NCBI GenBank assembly: GCA_051004815.1
Contig: JBPCJY010000224.1
Span: 1-47,759, forward strand
Source of the DNA: JBBQXY01 sp051004815
GTDB taxonomy: Bacteria > Chloroflexota > Ktedonobacteria > Ktedonobacterales > Ktedonobacteraceae
Length of the DNA stretch: 47,759 nt
Reading direction: 5' to 3'
Below the pieces are notes generated by a model, which was not told where the DNA came from, ran no database searches, and was given only the letters and a program-made list of their open reading frames with translations. A program made the translations under genes and the position numbers. Below are positions 31,581 through 40,631 of this stretch, one piece after another (position 1 is the stretch's first letter; each line of letters opens with the position of its first letter).

Positions 31581-33319
31581 ACCCCCTTCTTGTGAAGGAT
31601 CTCGAGATCCCAGGCTTTGATGGCATTTTCTCGCAGCATAAACTTCTGTACCTTCCCACTACCGGTCAAAGGATAGGAGGTGACGAATTGGAAGTAGCGC
31701 GGAATCTTCTGGTGGCTGATCTGCCCCTTGCAGTAGGTGCGTAACTCTCGTTCGCTCAGTTGCTCTCCTTGTTTCGGGATGACAACGGCTAGCAACTCTT
31801 CACCAAAAAAGGCATCCGGCACGCCCACGACCTGCACATCAGCCACCTTGGGGTGACGAATGAGGAACTCCTCAATCTCCCGTGGAAAAAGGTTCTCACC
31901 GCCGCGAATGACCATGTCCTTGAGCCGCCCCACAATCTTCACATAGCCACGCTCATCCATCGTTGCCAGATCACCCGTATGTAACCAACCTTCGGCATCA
32001 ATCGCCTCGGCTGTCTTCTCTGGCATCTTGTAGTAGGCTGTCATGACCAGGTAGCCGCGACAGCAAAGTTCTCCACGCTCTCCAACAGGAAGCACGACTC
32101 CTGTGTCCGCGTCGATGATCTTGACCTCGGTATGTGGAAGCGGTATTCCTACCGTCGCCGCCTTCAATTCAAATGTATCGTCTGAGAGCGTCGCCGTAAT
32201 GCCGCATGTGGCCTCGGTTTGACCAAAGCCAATAAACACATCTGCTCCTATGTCCTTTTTGACTTGCTCCATCAAGGCAACCGGAACAGGAGCACCACCC
32301 GTACCTATCAGTTGCAGCGAAGACAGATCATACGTGCTGACAGCAGGATGCTGCATGATCGCTGTAATCATGGTGGGAGTTCCTGACAAAAAGGTGCAGC
32401 GTTCGCTACTGATGATGCGTAAGGCTTTCAAAGGATCAAAGGCCAGGAGAGGATGGAGTGAGCAGCCAAGGCAGAGCGTGGCAAGTACACTTGCCACGCA
32501 CCCCATGGCATGAAAGAATGGCACCAGTACTGCCATGCGGGTATCTTGATTGGTTCCCCACCGCTTTGCAAGCAAGTGTGCGTTATTGATCAGGCCATGA
32601 TGGGTGAGCAGTGTCCCTTTAGGAAAGCCTGTGGTGCCGGACGTATAGATGATCATAGTTGGATCGAAAGGCGTGACGGACGTTTGTCGTTCGCGCAGTG
32701 CCACTTCGCTGATCTGTTTTCCGCTCGTGACCAGCTCATTGAAGAGCAATGGACGCCAGTCCTCCTGTTGCACCCTATCAACAGGAGGGGTACATAACAA
32801 GCACACAGAGCGCAGCAGAGGGAGGCGTTCGCTCGTTACTTCGCCCTGTTGCTTGCCAGCAGTAACGAGCGAGCGGATAGTTGCCAGGCAATCATGCTCA
32901 CGCACGCGTGCCATGAAGAACAAGGCACGGATATCGCCCTGTTTGAGGATGTATTCGACCTCGGCAACACGCAGGACGGGATTGATCGTGACCAGAACCA
33001 GGCCAGCTTTGGCCGCCGCCAACTGCAAGAGCGGCCACTGCGGCAAGTTGGCAGCCCAGACAGCGATATGATCTCCTTTGCCCAGGCCGAGAGCCATTAA
33101 TCCTTTGGCTACGGCATTGACCCGCTCATGGTAGTCCCGGTACGTCCAGCGAATGTCGAGTGCCGCGCCGAACTCAGGATAACACGAGTACACAAGAGCT
33201 TCCTTGTCAGGAAATTCCTCAGCTCGACGGTCTAAGAGGTCGCCAATAGTGATGTCAAGGAGATCGCTCCCCTCGCTTTCGGCCTGCCAATAGGACAGGC
33301 CATCGTTGCTCATGCTCAT
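31556..33319 (-). CDS. AMP-dependent acyl-CoA synthetase/ligase
   Basis: 587 aa adenylate-forming enzyme (ANL superfamily). It activates a carboxylic acid as acyl-AMP and transfers it to CoA. The P-loop motif IIYTSGTTGFPKGTLLTHHG is intact near residue 225. GFGQTEATCGITA is the A5 motif, GWLHTGDLATMDERGYVKIVGRLKDMVIRGGENLFPREIEE the hinge region, and GKVQKF carries the catalytic Lys. The C-terminal tail (HKKGVVVGLSKP) is encoded by the displaced rnpB 3' fragment and is atypical for the family. It is the last gene of the group AOS, monooxygenase, ligase, starting 14 bp after the monooxygenase stop. It may supply the acyl-CoA for the AOS or activate the product; the substrate is unknown. Confidence 0.93.
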   Translation of the reverse strand: MSMSNDGLSYWQAESEGSDLLDITIGDLLDRRAEEFPDKEALVYSCYPEFGAALDIRWTYRDYHERVNAVAKGLMALGLGKGDHIAVWAANLPQWPLLQLAAAKAGLVLVTINPVLRVAEVEYILKQGDIRALFFMARVREHDCLATIRSLVTAGKQQGEVTSERLPLLRSVCLLCTPPVDRVQQEDWRPLLFNELVTSGKQISEVALRERQTSVTPFDPTMIIYTSGTTGFPKGTLLTHHGLINNAHLLAKRWGTNQDTRMAVLVPFFHAMGCVASVLATLCLGCSLHPLLAFDPLKALRIISSERCTFLSGTPTMITAIMQHPAVSTYDLSSLQLIGTGGAPVPVALMEQVKKDIGADVFIGFGQTEATCGITATLSDDTFELKAATVGIPLPHTEVKIIDADTGVVLPVGERGELCCRGYLVMTAYYKMPEKTAEAIDAEGWLHTGDLATMDERGYVKIVGRLKDMVIRGGENLFPREIEEFLIRHPKVADVQVVGVPDAFFGEELLAVVIPKQGEQLSERELRTYCKGQISHQKIPRYFQFVTSYPLTGSGKVQKFMLRENAIKAWDLEILHKKGVVVGLSKP

Positions 33320-33333
33320 AAGTACTTTCCTAT

Positions 33334-34776
33334 CTATTTAAGAATATGTTCTAACGTATTCGCATTGTTGACAACAATCTGACCTTCTTGCTGATGTGAC
33401 CGCGGCTGTCTTTTAAAGAGCACTTTCGCGAGCATAGACGGGCTAAACAGTGCCGTTGGAGGCTTGATCGCCTGCAAAACTTGATAGAGGAGTAACGTCA
33501 CCTGCGGGTCAAAGGTGGAGAGTTCGTGTACGCGACGTGCATAGCTGTTAAGAAGGTTGACACCGAGAGGTCTTTTCCCTTGCGTCTCAGGATGACGGAA
33601 ATCTTCGCTCGAGGCTAACAGCCAGAACGTACTCACAATCTGCGTGATCTTCTTCTGAAAACGACGGGAGAAACCGGTGATGTCTCCACGCGTATGTTTC
33701 TTTTGTTGTTCATAGAGAAGGGTATTGAGCATATCAGCCTCTAGTGCGGCTGCCGTCATACCTTGCCCATAGACGGGGTTGAAACTGCACACCGCATCGC
33801 CGAGGGCGACGAAACCCTCTGGGAAACGGGAGAGACGCTCGTAGTGACGCCGACGATTGGCGGGAAACTTATGGATGGCAATAGGTGTTAATGGTTCGGC
33901 ATCTTTGATCGCCTCATAGAGGTCAGGCTGCGGCAAGCTTCGGGCAAAGGCGAGAAAACCCTCCTCATCGTCGGGTGGGTAATCCTTCACCCAGCCGATC
34001 AGCGTCACGATCCAGCGGTTGTCTTCGATAGGTGCAAGCACGCCGGCCCGTTTCTCAGCAGGAGGCGTCGAGTAGACGGCCAGGACACTGCGGTCAAAGT
34101 TGCTGTGAGCAGGGCGACGATAGATGCGTGTCGCGTAGCCGACATCCACCTTGATTGTGCTTTCCTCAACTGTGTCGTAGCCGAGAGCTGCCAACCAGTG
34201 GGGAGTTTGCGACCCACGTCCGCTGGCGTCTACGATGAGATCGGCGGAAAGTCTCTCTTCAGCTTGCTCTCCGTCACGGTGTCGCACCTCGATGCCTGTA
34301 ATGCGTGTCGCATCCTCATTGGCATAGAGCTTCACGACATCACACGCATCGAGAAACCGCACATTGCTTCTCGCTGCTACACGCTCACGCACAAGCCCTT
34401 CCAGTAAGGGACGGCTCTGACAGTAGAACGTGATGCCGCTCTTGAAACGGGCTTTCCACGCGCCAAAGTTATACCAATGGAAGTCGGCAACTGTATCAAT
34501 GGGAACACTTCCATCCTGAATGAGTGCGGGAAAGAGGTCTGGAAAGAGTTCCTTCATCACAGATGCACCCCTGTGTAGCAATATATGGACATGTCGGCCT
34601 TGAGGCACACCCTTGCGAGCCTGTATCTCCTGTGGAAGCCGATCTCGCTCGATCACCGTCACCTGCTCGAAATGCTCAGAGAGGACGCGGCTGGCCAGCA
34701 GCCCTGCCATACTGGCACCGATAACTACGGCATGCTGACCACCGAAGCCGTTTGGTGATGATTGCTGTTTATTCAT
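33334..34776 (-). CDS. FAD-dependent monooxygenase
   Basis: 480 aa flavoprotein of the aromatic hydroxylase/geranylgeranyl reductase-like family. The Rossmann motif is HAVVIGASMAGLLASRVLSEHFEQVTVIERD, and the second FAD motif reads GFVALGDAVCSFNPVYGQGMTAAALEADML (residues ~320-350). A middle DG-like motif is ADLIVDASGRGSQTPHWL. There are no membrane segments. GGGAGAAAC directly precedes the ATG. It is placed between the AOS and the acyl-CoA ligase with short gaps (84 and 14 bp), so it probably oxidises a small molecule of the same pathway. Substrate unknown. Confidence 0.9.
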   Translation of the reverse strand: MNKQQSSPNGFGGQHAVVIGASMAGLLASRVLSEHFEQVTVIERDRLPQEIQARKGVPQGRHVHILLHRGASVMKELFPDLFPALIQDGSVPIDTVADFHWYNFGAWKARFKSGITFYCQSRPLLEGLVRERVAARSNVRFLDACDVVKLYANEDATRITGIEVRHRDGEQAEERLSADLIVDASGRGSQTPHWLAALGYDTVEESTIKVDVGYATRIYRRPAHSNFDRSVLAVYSTPPAEKRAGVLAPIEDNRWIVTLIGWVKDYPPDDEEGFLAFARSLPQPDLYEAIKDAEPLTPIAIHKFPANRRRHYERLSRFPEGFVALGDAVCSFNPVYGQGMTAAALEADMLNTLLYEQQKKHTRGDITGFSRRFQKKITQIVSTFWLLASSEDFRHPETQGKRPLGVNLLNSYARRVHELSTFDPQVTLLLYQVLQAIKPPTALFSPSMLAKVLFKRQPRSHQQEGQIVVNNANTLEHILK

Positions 34777-34860
34777 GAGTTTCTCCCTTCATTTGTGCTT
34801 TGTTTCAACATCTGTTCTTTGTTTCAATATCTTTATTTGTTGGCTCATCGCCAGGAAAAT

Positions 34861-36189
34861 TTATGCTCCTTTTCTCAAAGGTGGGTACTCCATGGAACGG
34901 CTCAAAACAGTTGGCGTACGAGGAGTGAGGGGGTGGAGAGAGCGACTGAAGAACTTCGCGATGTCACTGAACCCGCTTCCTTCCTCTTGTAGAGCGAGCG
35001 GCAAGTGGTACGCCAGCGCATCGACGAGGGAACGAATGTCGTCCTCGCTCTGGTGCCGCGTGATGGTGATGCGGATGCCGGACTGTTTGAGCGGGACGGC
35101 GGGAAAGCCCACGATATTGGCAAAGAAGCCCGCCTCCATCAGGCGATGCATCACATTGTGTACGACGCGGGTCCAGCCGGTCGCCACGAAACGGATAGGT
35201 GTCATCGCGGGCGAGACCAGTGGAAGCCCCTTCTCCTGCATGAGTTCATTGCACAATTGAATACGCTCAAGCAATTCCTGTTGCATCCAACTGATCTCTT
35301 GCGAGAGGTGAATGCGAGCAGAGGCAATGGCCGCTCCCAGCATAGGAGGTTGGACAGGCCCAGAGAAAATCATCGGCCCACCACAACTGCGCACCCGACG
35401 CAGCATTTCAGTATCGGGGAAGACGAGCACACCGCCTCCCGCGGCGAACCCCTTTGCCATCGAGAGGGCCACCACGACACGATCACGCTCAGGCAGGTGA
35501 CTCAATACGTACCCGCGTCCGTGCGGCCCTGTCCAACTCATGCCATGGGCATCGTCGAGGTAGAGATGCAGGTTTGTATAGCGATGGAGCAACTGTTTGA
35601 GCTCCTCAAGAGGAACCAGGTCGCCGAACATACTGTACACGCCATCGGCAAGGTACCAGACACGTTGATAGCGTGCACTCAACTCGCTGAGACGTTTATC
35701 GAGGGCGTGCATGTCGTTGTGACGAAGGACTTCCACCGAGGCACCAATTGCACGCACATGCTCCACGGCCATCTGGACGCTGTTGTGAACTTGCTGGTCC
35801 ATAAGCACTGCATCCTCTTCCCCAATGAGGGTGGGAATGGCTGCGAGGTGTCCCAGCGTCGTCGTCGGTGTCACCAGGACTGGGGCATCGACAATACGTT
35901 GCAGCAGAAGCTCCAGTTCGCTATAGAGCGGGGCAGAAAGGTAGCCGCGTGACGAGGCAAATTGTGTGCCATAGCGCAGTACCGCGTCGATCGTTCCTTG
36001 CTTGAGGCGCGAGTCCATTTCCAGGCCAAGGTAACTACACACGCCAAAATTGATCAGTGGCCGACCGTCCAGGTGGATCATTCGTCCATTGAGGGTGTCG
36101 CTATCCGCCGTGAGGTGTAACAGTCCTTTTTGGGCAGCCTCAGTGATCATTGTATCTATCAGGTTCAGACGATTCGCTGTTTTAGACAT
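34861..36189 (-). CDS. PLP-dependent alpha-oxoamine synthase (AONS/KBL/CqsA-like)
   Basis: 442 aa fold-type I PLP enzyme. This family condenses an acyl-CoA with an amino acid, losing CO2 to give an alpha-aminoketone. Visible motifs are NFGVCSYLGLEMD near residue 47, FASSRGYLSAPLYSELE near 77, the PLP-binding DDAHGMSWTGPHGRGY near 217 and the Schiff-base Lys in VALSMAKGFAAGGGVLVF near 245. The GxR region (SSRGYLSA) differs from the GSRLVSG of biotin-type AONS. No other biotin gene is nearby, so the product is probably a specialised metabolite or signal. The C-terminal ~40 residues form an extra Pro/Arg-rich tail. AAAGGAAA precedes the ATG. It is the first gene of the three-gene group, downstream of the LuxR regulator. 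Confidence 0.88.
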   Translation of the reverse strand: MSKTANRLNLIDTMITEAAQKGLLHLTADSDTLNGRMIHLDGRPLINFGVCSYLGLEMDSRLKQGTIDAVLRYGTQFASSRGYLSAPLYSELELLLQRIVDAPVLVTPTTTLGHLAAIPTLIGEEDAVLMDQQVHNSVQMAVEHVRAIGASVEVLRHNDMHALDKRLSELSARYQRVWYLADGVYSMFGDLVPLEELKQLLHRYTNLHLYLDDAHGMSWTGPHGRGYVLSHLPERDRVVVALSMAKGFAAGGGVLVFPDTEMLRRVRSCGGPMIFSGPVQPPMLGAAIASARIHLSQEISWMQQELLERIQLCNELMQEKGLPLVSPAMTPIRFVATGWTRVVHNVMHRLMEAGFFANIVGFPAVPLKQSGIRITITRHQSEDDIRSLVDALAYHLPLALQEEGSGFSDIAKFFSRSLHPLTPRTPTVLSRSMEYPPLRKGA

Positions 36190-36394
36190 GACGAGCTATT
36201 TCCTTTCTCATCTCACCTCTGCTGCCCTTTTTAACGGGCGGTATGGAGATGAGTTGATCTATCTCTCTCAAGAGGTTCCATGGCTCTCGCTTACCAGAAC
36301 CATTGCTCATAGTCTACCTGATGGAAGGCAGTAACACATCTGTAGAATTAGAGGATTTTCTGTGCGGGATGCAATGGGCTTGGAGCGCAAAATA

Positions 36395-36412
36395 CCCTAT
36401 AGGATTATAGGG
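36395..36412. promoter_or_regulatory. 18-bp palindrome upstream of the AOS gene group
   Basis: CCCTATA-GGAT-TATAGGG is a perfect 7-4-7 palindrome about 210 bp upstream of the AOS start and 75 bp after the LuxR gene stop. Its size suits a dimeric HTH protein such as a LuxR-type regulator; the pairing with that protein is a guess. Confidence 0.4.
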
Positions 36413-36486
36413 GGCAGAGCAATCCCGTGTGCCTTGTAGAGATGTGGAAAGTGTCAGAGGGGCAGTAAAGGAAGAGAAGTTAGGCT

Positions 36487-39039
36487 CTAGAGCAGATTCT
36501 GCTCGATAGCAACGCGAGTGGCAGCCGTACGTGAAGAGACGCCCAGCTTGCTGCAAATAGACCTCACGTACCAACTAACCGTTCCCGGACTGAGCACCAG
36601 CTTTTGCGCCACCTGGGCATCGGTCAACCCTTCCGCCACCAGACGTAACACCTCCATCTCGCGACGCGTCAATTGATTGGGAAAGCGCGTCTTCACAGGG
36701 GTGATTACCGTTTCCGTGATCCCTGGCTTAGTTATGGACATTGGCTTCTGCGCTGCCAGAGCCTGTTGTGGAGTCATGCTCTGCCCCTCTTCCCAGGCTG
36801 CGGCAAATACTTTTTCGCCAAGGCTGCTGCGGGCGGCGGTTTGAGCCTGTTCATCACGGATATGCATTACCTGCAGCAACGATGTGCTGCGATCCCGGTG
36901 CATGGTCTGGGCTGCCCCCCACAAGCGTGCAGCCCAGGTAGGCTGCCCCTGTGCAGTAACTACCGCTGCTAACCCTTCCAGACACGAAGCAATTAAGCCG
37001 TGATGCTCCAACATGATGGCGATGGCCAGTCCCTCCTCGTAGAGGGTGCGGGCCTGGACATCATCCCCTTGCAATGCCATCACACTTGCCAGAAAGAAGA
37101 ACGAGCGGGAAACACTTTGCCGATGTCCTACCTCCTGGTTGAGCCGCAGACTCTCGGTAAAGTGATCGCTGGCACTGGCTACGTCACCTTGCTCAAGGGC
37201 TACCTGTCCCAGTAGACTGAGGGCGTAGGCCAGCCCGCCTTTGCTGTTCGCCTTCCGACACAGAGCCAGGCCTTCCTCTAATAAGGGCCGTGCTCGCGTA
37301 TGCTCTCCCTGGATAATCAGGTCATGTGCCAGGTAGAGCAGTGGCCAGGCGACATCTCCTGCGTAGCCCAGTGTTCTCAAGAGTGTCAGACTCTCCTCAA
37401 AGAGTTGAGAGGCTCTTGCATACTCATGCCGGAAAGAGGCTGCACGCGCCATGACGACGAGGAAGTACGCTGTCCACCAGGGGTCTCCATCCCTTCTAAG
37501 GAGAGCGAGAGATTCCCCTGCCAGGGCGAGGATGTGTGCGGACTGACGACGATGCAAGGCGACTCCTATCTGTACAGCGAGGACATGGACGATCCCCTTC
37601 TGATCCGCGAGTTGCTGGAACAGAGTGAGAGCTTCGCCACAGAGTTGCTCTGCCCGTACATAATCGCCCTGATACGAAGCGAGGAGAGCCGTAGCAGAGA
37701 GTGCTTTCGCCCGCAAAGATGCCTCACTTTTCTCGGAAGCCACTAAGACTCGCTCAAGGAAAGTGCGCCCTTCGTGCAGACGCCCTCGTACACTCCAGAA
37801 CCTCCATAATGCCCAGCCCAAACGCACCGCCGTCTCAATGCCGTTCTCCACCTCCTCGTTCTGGCAATCCAAAGCCCATTGCAGAGCGGCCCGCAGGTTC
37901 TCCTGCTCCCGCTCCAATACCTCGAACCAGATGCCTGCCTTGGCACTGAATTGATACTCTGCTGCCGCCTCCGCCAAGCGCAGGTAATAGGCGGCGTGTG
38001 CCTGCCGCATACCCTCCAACTCTCCTTGCTCCTGTAGGCATGCCAGACCATACTCGCGGATCGTCTCAAGCATGAGCAGGCGGGGTTCCTCGGCCTCCAA
38101 TTCCGTTTGCTGCAACAGGCTCTTGTCGAGCAGTGATACTACTCCGTCCAACGCCTCCATCGCCTGATTGGTACCTATGGTGTTGGCAAAGGCTGCATAG
38201 CCGACCGTTTGCGCTACAGCTTCTACGGCCTGCAAACTACAGCCACCGACAAAGATCGAGAGCAAACGGAAGAGACATTGCTCCTGGGGGGTAAGCAGGT
38301 CGTAGCTCCATTGCAACGTATTGTGCAACGTTTGCTGGCGTGCTGGCAGGTCTTGCCTCCCGCCGGTCAACACTTGAAGCCGATGGTTGAGGCGTTTGAG
38401 CAGGGCTTGCGGCGGAAGCAGTTTAATGCGAGCCGCTGCAAGCTCGACGGCCAAGGGCAAACCTTCAAGACGGGCGCAGATAGCCGCAATGGTGTGGGCA
38501 TTGGCCTCGGTCAACTGGAAATCGGATTGAATGGCTTGCGCCCTTTGTAAGAAAAGGCTCACCGTCGCTATCCGCGCCAGTTCCTCGTTCGCGGGAAGCT
38601 GCTTGAGATCGGGTACGGCCAGCGGGGATACCATGAACTCGTATTCGCCCTGAATACGTAAGGTGGCCCGACTGGTCACTAGCATGTGCAATTGCGGACA
38701 GGATGCTAACAGGTCAGCCAATGGTGGAGCCGCCGCCACCACCTGCTCGAAGTTGTCAAGCAACAGCAACAGGTGCTGATCACGCAAATACGCTTGCAAT
38801 TGTTCGAGCAGGGGACGATCTCCAGCTTCCCAAAGCCCTAATGCCTGGGCGATGGTCGCCATAACCAGGTTGGGGTCGCTGACCGCGGCCAGGGAGACGA
38901 AGCAGACGCCATGAGCAAAGTACTCGAGCAACTCGCCAGCGACAGCCCAACCTAAACGCGTTTTGCCAACGCCGCCCGGACCAGTAAGCGTCACGCAACG
39001 CACCTCTGGGCGTTGCAGGAGGCTGCACACCGCCAACAC
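36487..39039 (-). CDS. Large ATPase/TPR/LuxR-family transcriptional regulator
   Basis: 850 aa from GTG at 39039, but the frame is open and homologous in style for at least 36 more codons. An NB-ARC/AAA-like ATPase opens the protein (VTLTGPGGVGKTRLGWAVAGELL, then LLLLLDNFEQVVAAAPPLADLLASCPQLHMLVTSRATL). A long TPR region (about residues 390-700) follows. The C-terminus is a LuxR/GerE helix-turn-helix: LTRREMEVLRLVAEGLTDAQVAQKLVLSPGTVSWYVRSI. This is the MalT/LAL-like design, in which ligand or partner binding triggers ATP-dependent activation. The upstream in-frame sequence includes LTAPLTPLIGRKREVLAVC, typical of the family's real N-terminus. No ATG, GTG or TTG exists there; AGAAGGAG lies nine bases before an ATC at 39147. 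It is adjacent to the AOS group and probably regulates it. Confidence 0.85.
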   Translation of the reverse strand: MLAVCSLLQRPEVRCVTLTGPGGVGKTRLGWAVAGELLEYFAHGVCFVSLAAVSDPNLVMATIAQALGLWEAGDRPLLEQLQAYLRDQHLLLLLDNFEQVVAAAPPLADLLASCPQLHMLVTSRATLRIQGEYEFMVSPLAVPDLKQLPANEELARIATVSLFLQRAQAIQSDFQLTEANAHTIAAICARLEGLPLAVELAAARIKLLPPQALLKRLNHRLQVLTGGRQDLPARQQTLHNTLQWSYDLLTPQEQCLFRLLSIFVGGCSLQAVEAVAQTVGYAAFANTIGTNQAMEALDGVVSLLDKSLLQQTELEAEEPRLLMLETIREYGLACLQEQGELEGMRQAHAAYYLRLAEAAAEYQFSAKAGIWFEVLEREQENLRAALQWALDCQNEEVENGIETAVRLGWALWRFWSVRGRLHEGRTFLERVLVASEKSEASLRAKALSATALLASYQGDYVRAEQLCGEALTLFQQLADQKGIVHVLAVQIGVALHRRQSAHILALAGESLALLRRDGDPWWTAYFLVVMARAASFRHEYARASQLFEESLTLLRTLGYAGDVAWPLLYLAHDLIIQGEHTRARPLLEEGLALCRKANSKGGLAYALSLLGQVALEQGDVASASDHFTESLRLNQEVGHRQSVSRSFFFLASVMALQGDDVQARTLYEEGLAIAIMLEHHGLIASCLEGLAAVVTAQGQPTWAARLWGAAQTMHRDRSTSLLQVMHIRDEQAQTAARSSLGEKVFAAAWEEGQSMTPQQALAAQKPMSITKPGITETVITPVKTRFPNQLTRREMEVLRLVAEGLTDAQVAQKLVLSPGTVSWYVRSICSKLGVSSRTAATRVAIEQNLL

Positions 39040-39463
39040 CTCGCGCTTTCGGCCAATGAGTGGGGTGAGTGGAGCAGTCAGATGATAGGCGAGCAGTGGA
39101 TCACGGCGTGCTTGTCCGCTTCGTGAAGTGATGATATTGTCCTGGATAGCGGGTAGCTCCTTCTGGTTTTTTTTCTTACAAGTAGCAGAGGCATCATAGA
39201 GGAACTGTTACTGGCTAGTATATCACATGCATGGCGTCTGCGTTCCCGACATGATTATGTGTTTGCATTCGATCCTTTCCGCCAGTATCCTTCATCTCCC
39301 CTCATTTTTACTACAATAAATTTAGTCAATGTAAATGAAACATTCATTGCAATTATTGTATCTAACCATATATCCAGGCAGAAAACAGCTTCTGTTATAT
39401 GCCGAATTAATTCTCAGAAAAGTCGCAAAAGTCTTTGGAAAAAGTCAAATAAGGAGTTCTTAA
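39040..39463. other. Divergent intergenic region, LuxR regulator / desaturase
   Basis: The first ~108 bp continue the LuxR reading frame on the minus strand. The remainder is AT-rich, unlike the flanking genes. A plus-strand promoter candidate TTGCAA (39347) with TATATC (39369) 16 bp away lies about 90 bp before the desaturase ATG. No RNA gene or further ORF is supported. Confidence 0.5.
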
Positions 39464-40561
39464 ATGAGTGAAGGCGTCGCCGTCGAGGTGTTAAGTGATA
39501 ACCTGACCGGCCTTGAAATGGATCGTCCAACCCGCAGCACAGCTCCCAATGAGTACGCTGCATTAAAGAACATTATTAAAAAAAGAGGTTTGCTGGAAAA
39601 ACAACCGAAATATTACACATATAAGATATTGCTCATAGTTGGCATGCTGGTTCTGGGCATAATCTTCTTCCTCGCTGTCAACAATTTTTTGTTGCGTATG
39701 GTAGATGCCGTGTTTTTGGCCTTTGTCTTCGGGCAAATCGGCTTTCTCGGCCATGATGCAGGCCATCGACAAATTTTCAATGCGACATGGAAAAATGACA
39801 TCGTCATTCTCTTGCAAGGGAATTTGTTCGTTGGTATGAGCTATTCCTGGTGGCTGAATAAACACAATGAACATCACAGCCATCCCAATCAGATTGATAT
39901 GGACCCTGATATTGCCATTCCTGCCATCAGCTTTTCCCAGGAAGAGGCTTTAAAGACGCGCGGATTTGGGCGACTTATCGCAAAGTATCAAGCCTTCTTC
40001 TTTTTCCCACTGCTCATGCTTGTGGGCATAGATTTGCAGCGTACCAGCATCAACTACCTGATCCGTAAAAAAGTCAAGAGCCGCTGGGTTGAAATTGCCA
40101 TGATGGTACTTCACTACATCCTGTACTTTAGCATGGTCTTTTTCACTCTCAATCTCTGGCAGGGAATCGTGTTTATCCTGGTTCATCAGATGCTCTTTGG
40201 CTTGTACCTGGGTTCAACCTTCGCGCCGAACCATAAGGGTATGCCTATTCTGGAGAAAGAGACAAAGATGGATTTCTTACGTCGCCAGGTGGTAACGGCC
40301 CGTAATGTTACTCCGAGTCCCTTCAATGACTTCTGGTATGGTGGACTCAATTATCAGATCGAGCATCACCTGTTCCCCAGCATGCCGCGCAAAAATCTGA
40401 AAGAGGCCCATGGCATCATCAAAGCATTCTGCCAGGAGCATGATATTGCCTTTTATGAGACATCGGTAGCACAATCATACAAGGAAATTTTGGGCTACCT
40501 GCACTTCGTAGGTGCGCCGTTGCGTGCCAAGCGTGCCAGGCAACTTCCCGCGAGAGGTTAA
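39464..40561 (+). CDS. Fatty acid desaturase (membrane, three-His-box type)
   Basis: 365 aa integral membrane di-iron desaturase. The three histidine boxes are present: HDAGH near residue 97, HNEHH near 136, and QIEHH near 307. Gln in the third box is typical of front-end/acyl-lipid and linoleoyl-CoA-type desaturases. Hydrophobic segments lie around residues 52-90, 180-195 and 215-260. There is no cytochrome b5 domain, so a separate electron donor is needed. AAGGAGTTCTTAA precedes the ATG. It probably adjusts membrane lipid unsaturation, perhaps with temperature, or desaturates the acyl chain of the neighbouring biosynthetic group; the second idea is speculative. Confidence 0.92.
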   Translation: MSEGVAVEVLSDNLTGLEMDRPTRSTAPNEYAALKNIIKKRGLLEKQPKYYTYKILLIVGMLVLGIIFFLAVNNFLLRMVDAVFLAFVFGQIGFLGHDAGHRQIFNATWKNDIVILLQGNLFVGMSYSWWLNKHNEHHSHPNQIDMDPDIAIPAISFSQEEALKTRGFGRLIAKYQAFFFFPLLMLVGIDLQRTSINYLIRKKVKSRWVEIAMMVLHYILYFSMVFFTLNLWQGIVFILVHQMLFGLYLGSTFAPNHKGMPILEKETKMDFLRRQVVTARNVTPSPFNDFWYGGLNYQIEHHLFPSMPRKNLKEAHGIIKAFCQEHDIAFYETSVAQSYKEILGYLHFVGAPLRAKRARQLPARG

Positions 40562-40566
40562 CTGCT

Positions 40567-40631
40567 GACACGATAAAACGCGCTGGTGGGACGTACTGGA
40601 TGTACGTTCCGCCAGCGCGTTTTATCGTGTC
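40567..40631. terminator. Long bidirectional terminator hairpin
   Basis: GACACGATAAAACGCGCTGG and its reverse complement form a stem of more than 25 bp with a short loop around CTGGAT. It lies between the convergent desaturase and polyprenyl synthase genes. The polyprenyl synthase stop codon (40622-40624) lies inside the right arm. Confidence 0.85.

Noticed and set aside
31597..31612. Palindrome GGATCTCGAGATCC inside the ligase gene
   Set aside because: Lies in coding sequence with no T-run and no second copy; probably chance.
35005..35952. 315-aa plus-strand open frame
   Set aside because: Antisense of the alpha-oxoamine synthase, which has all catalytic motifs. The antisense product shows no family signature.
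34861..36189. Assigning the AOS as bioF (biotin synthesis)
   Set aside because: No bioA, bioB or bioD nearby, and the substrate-loop motif differs from typical AONS.
36395..36412. Calling the palindrome a lux box
   Set aside because: The sequence does not match the ACCTGT...ACAGGT lux-box consensus, so it is listed only as an operator candidate.
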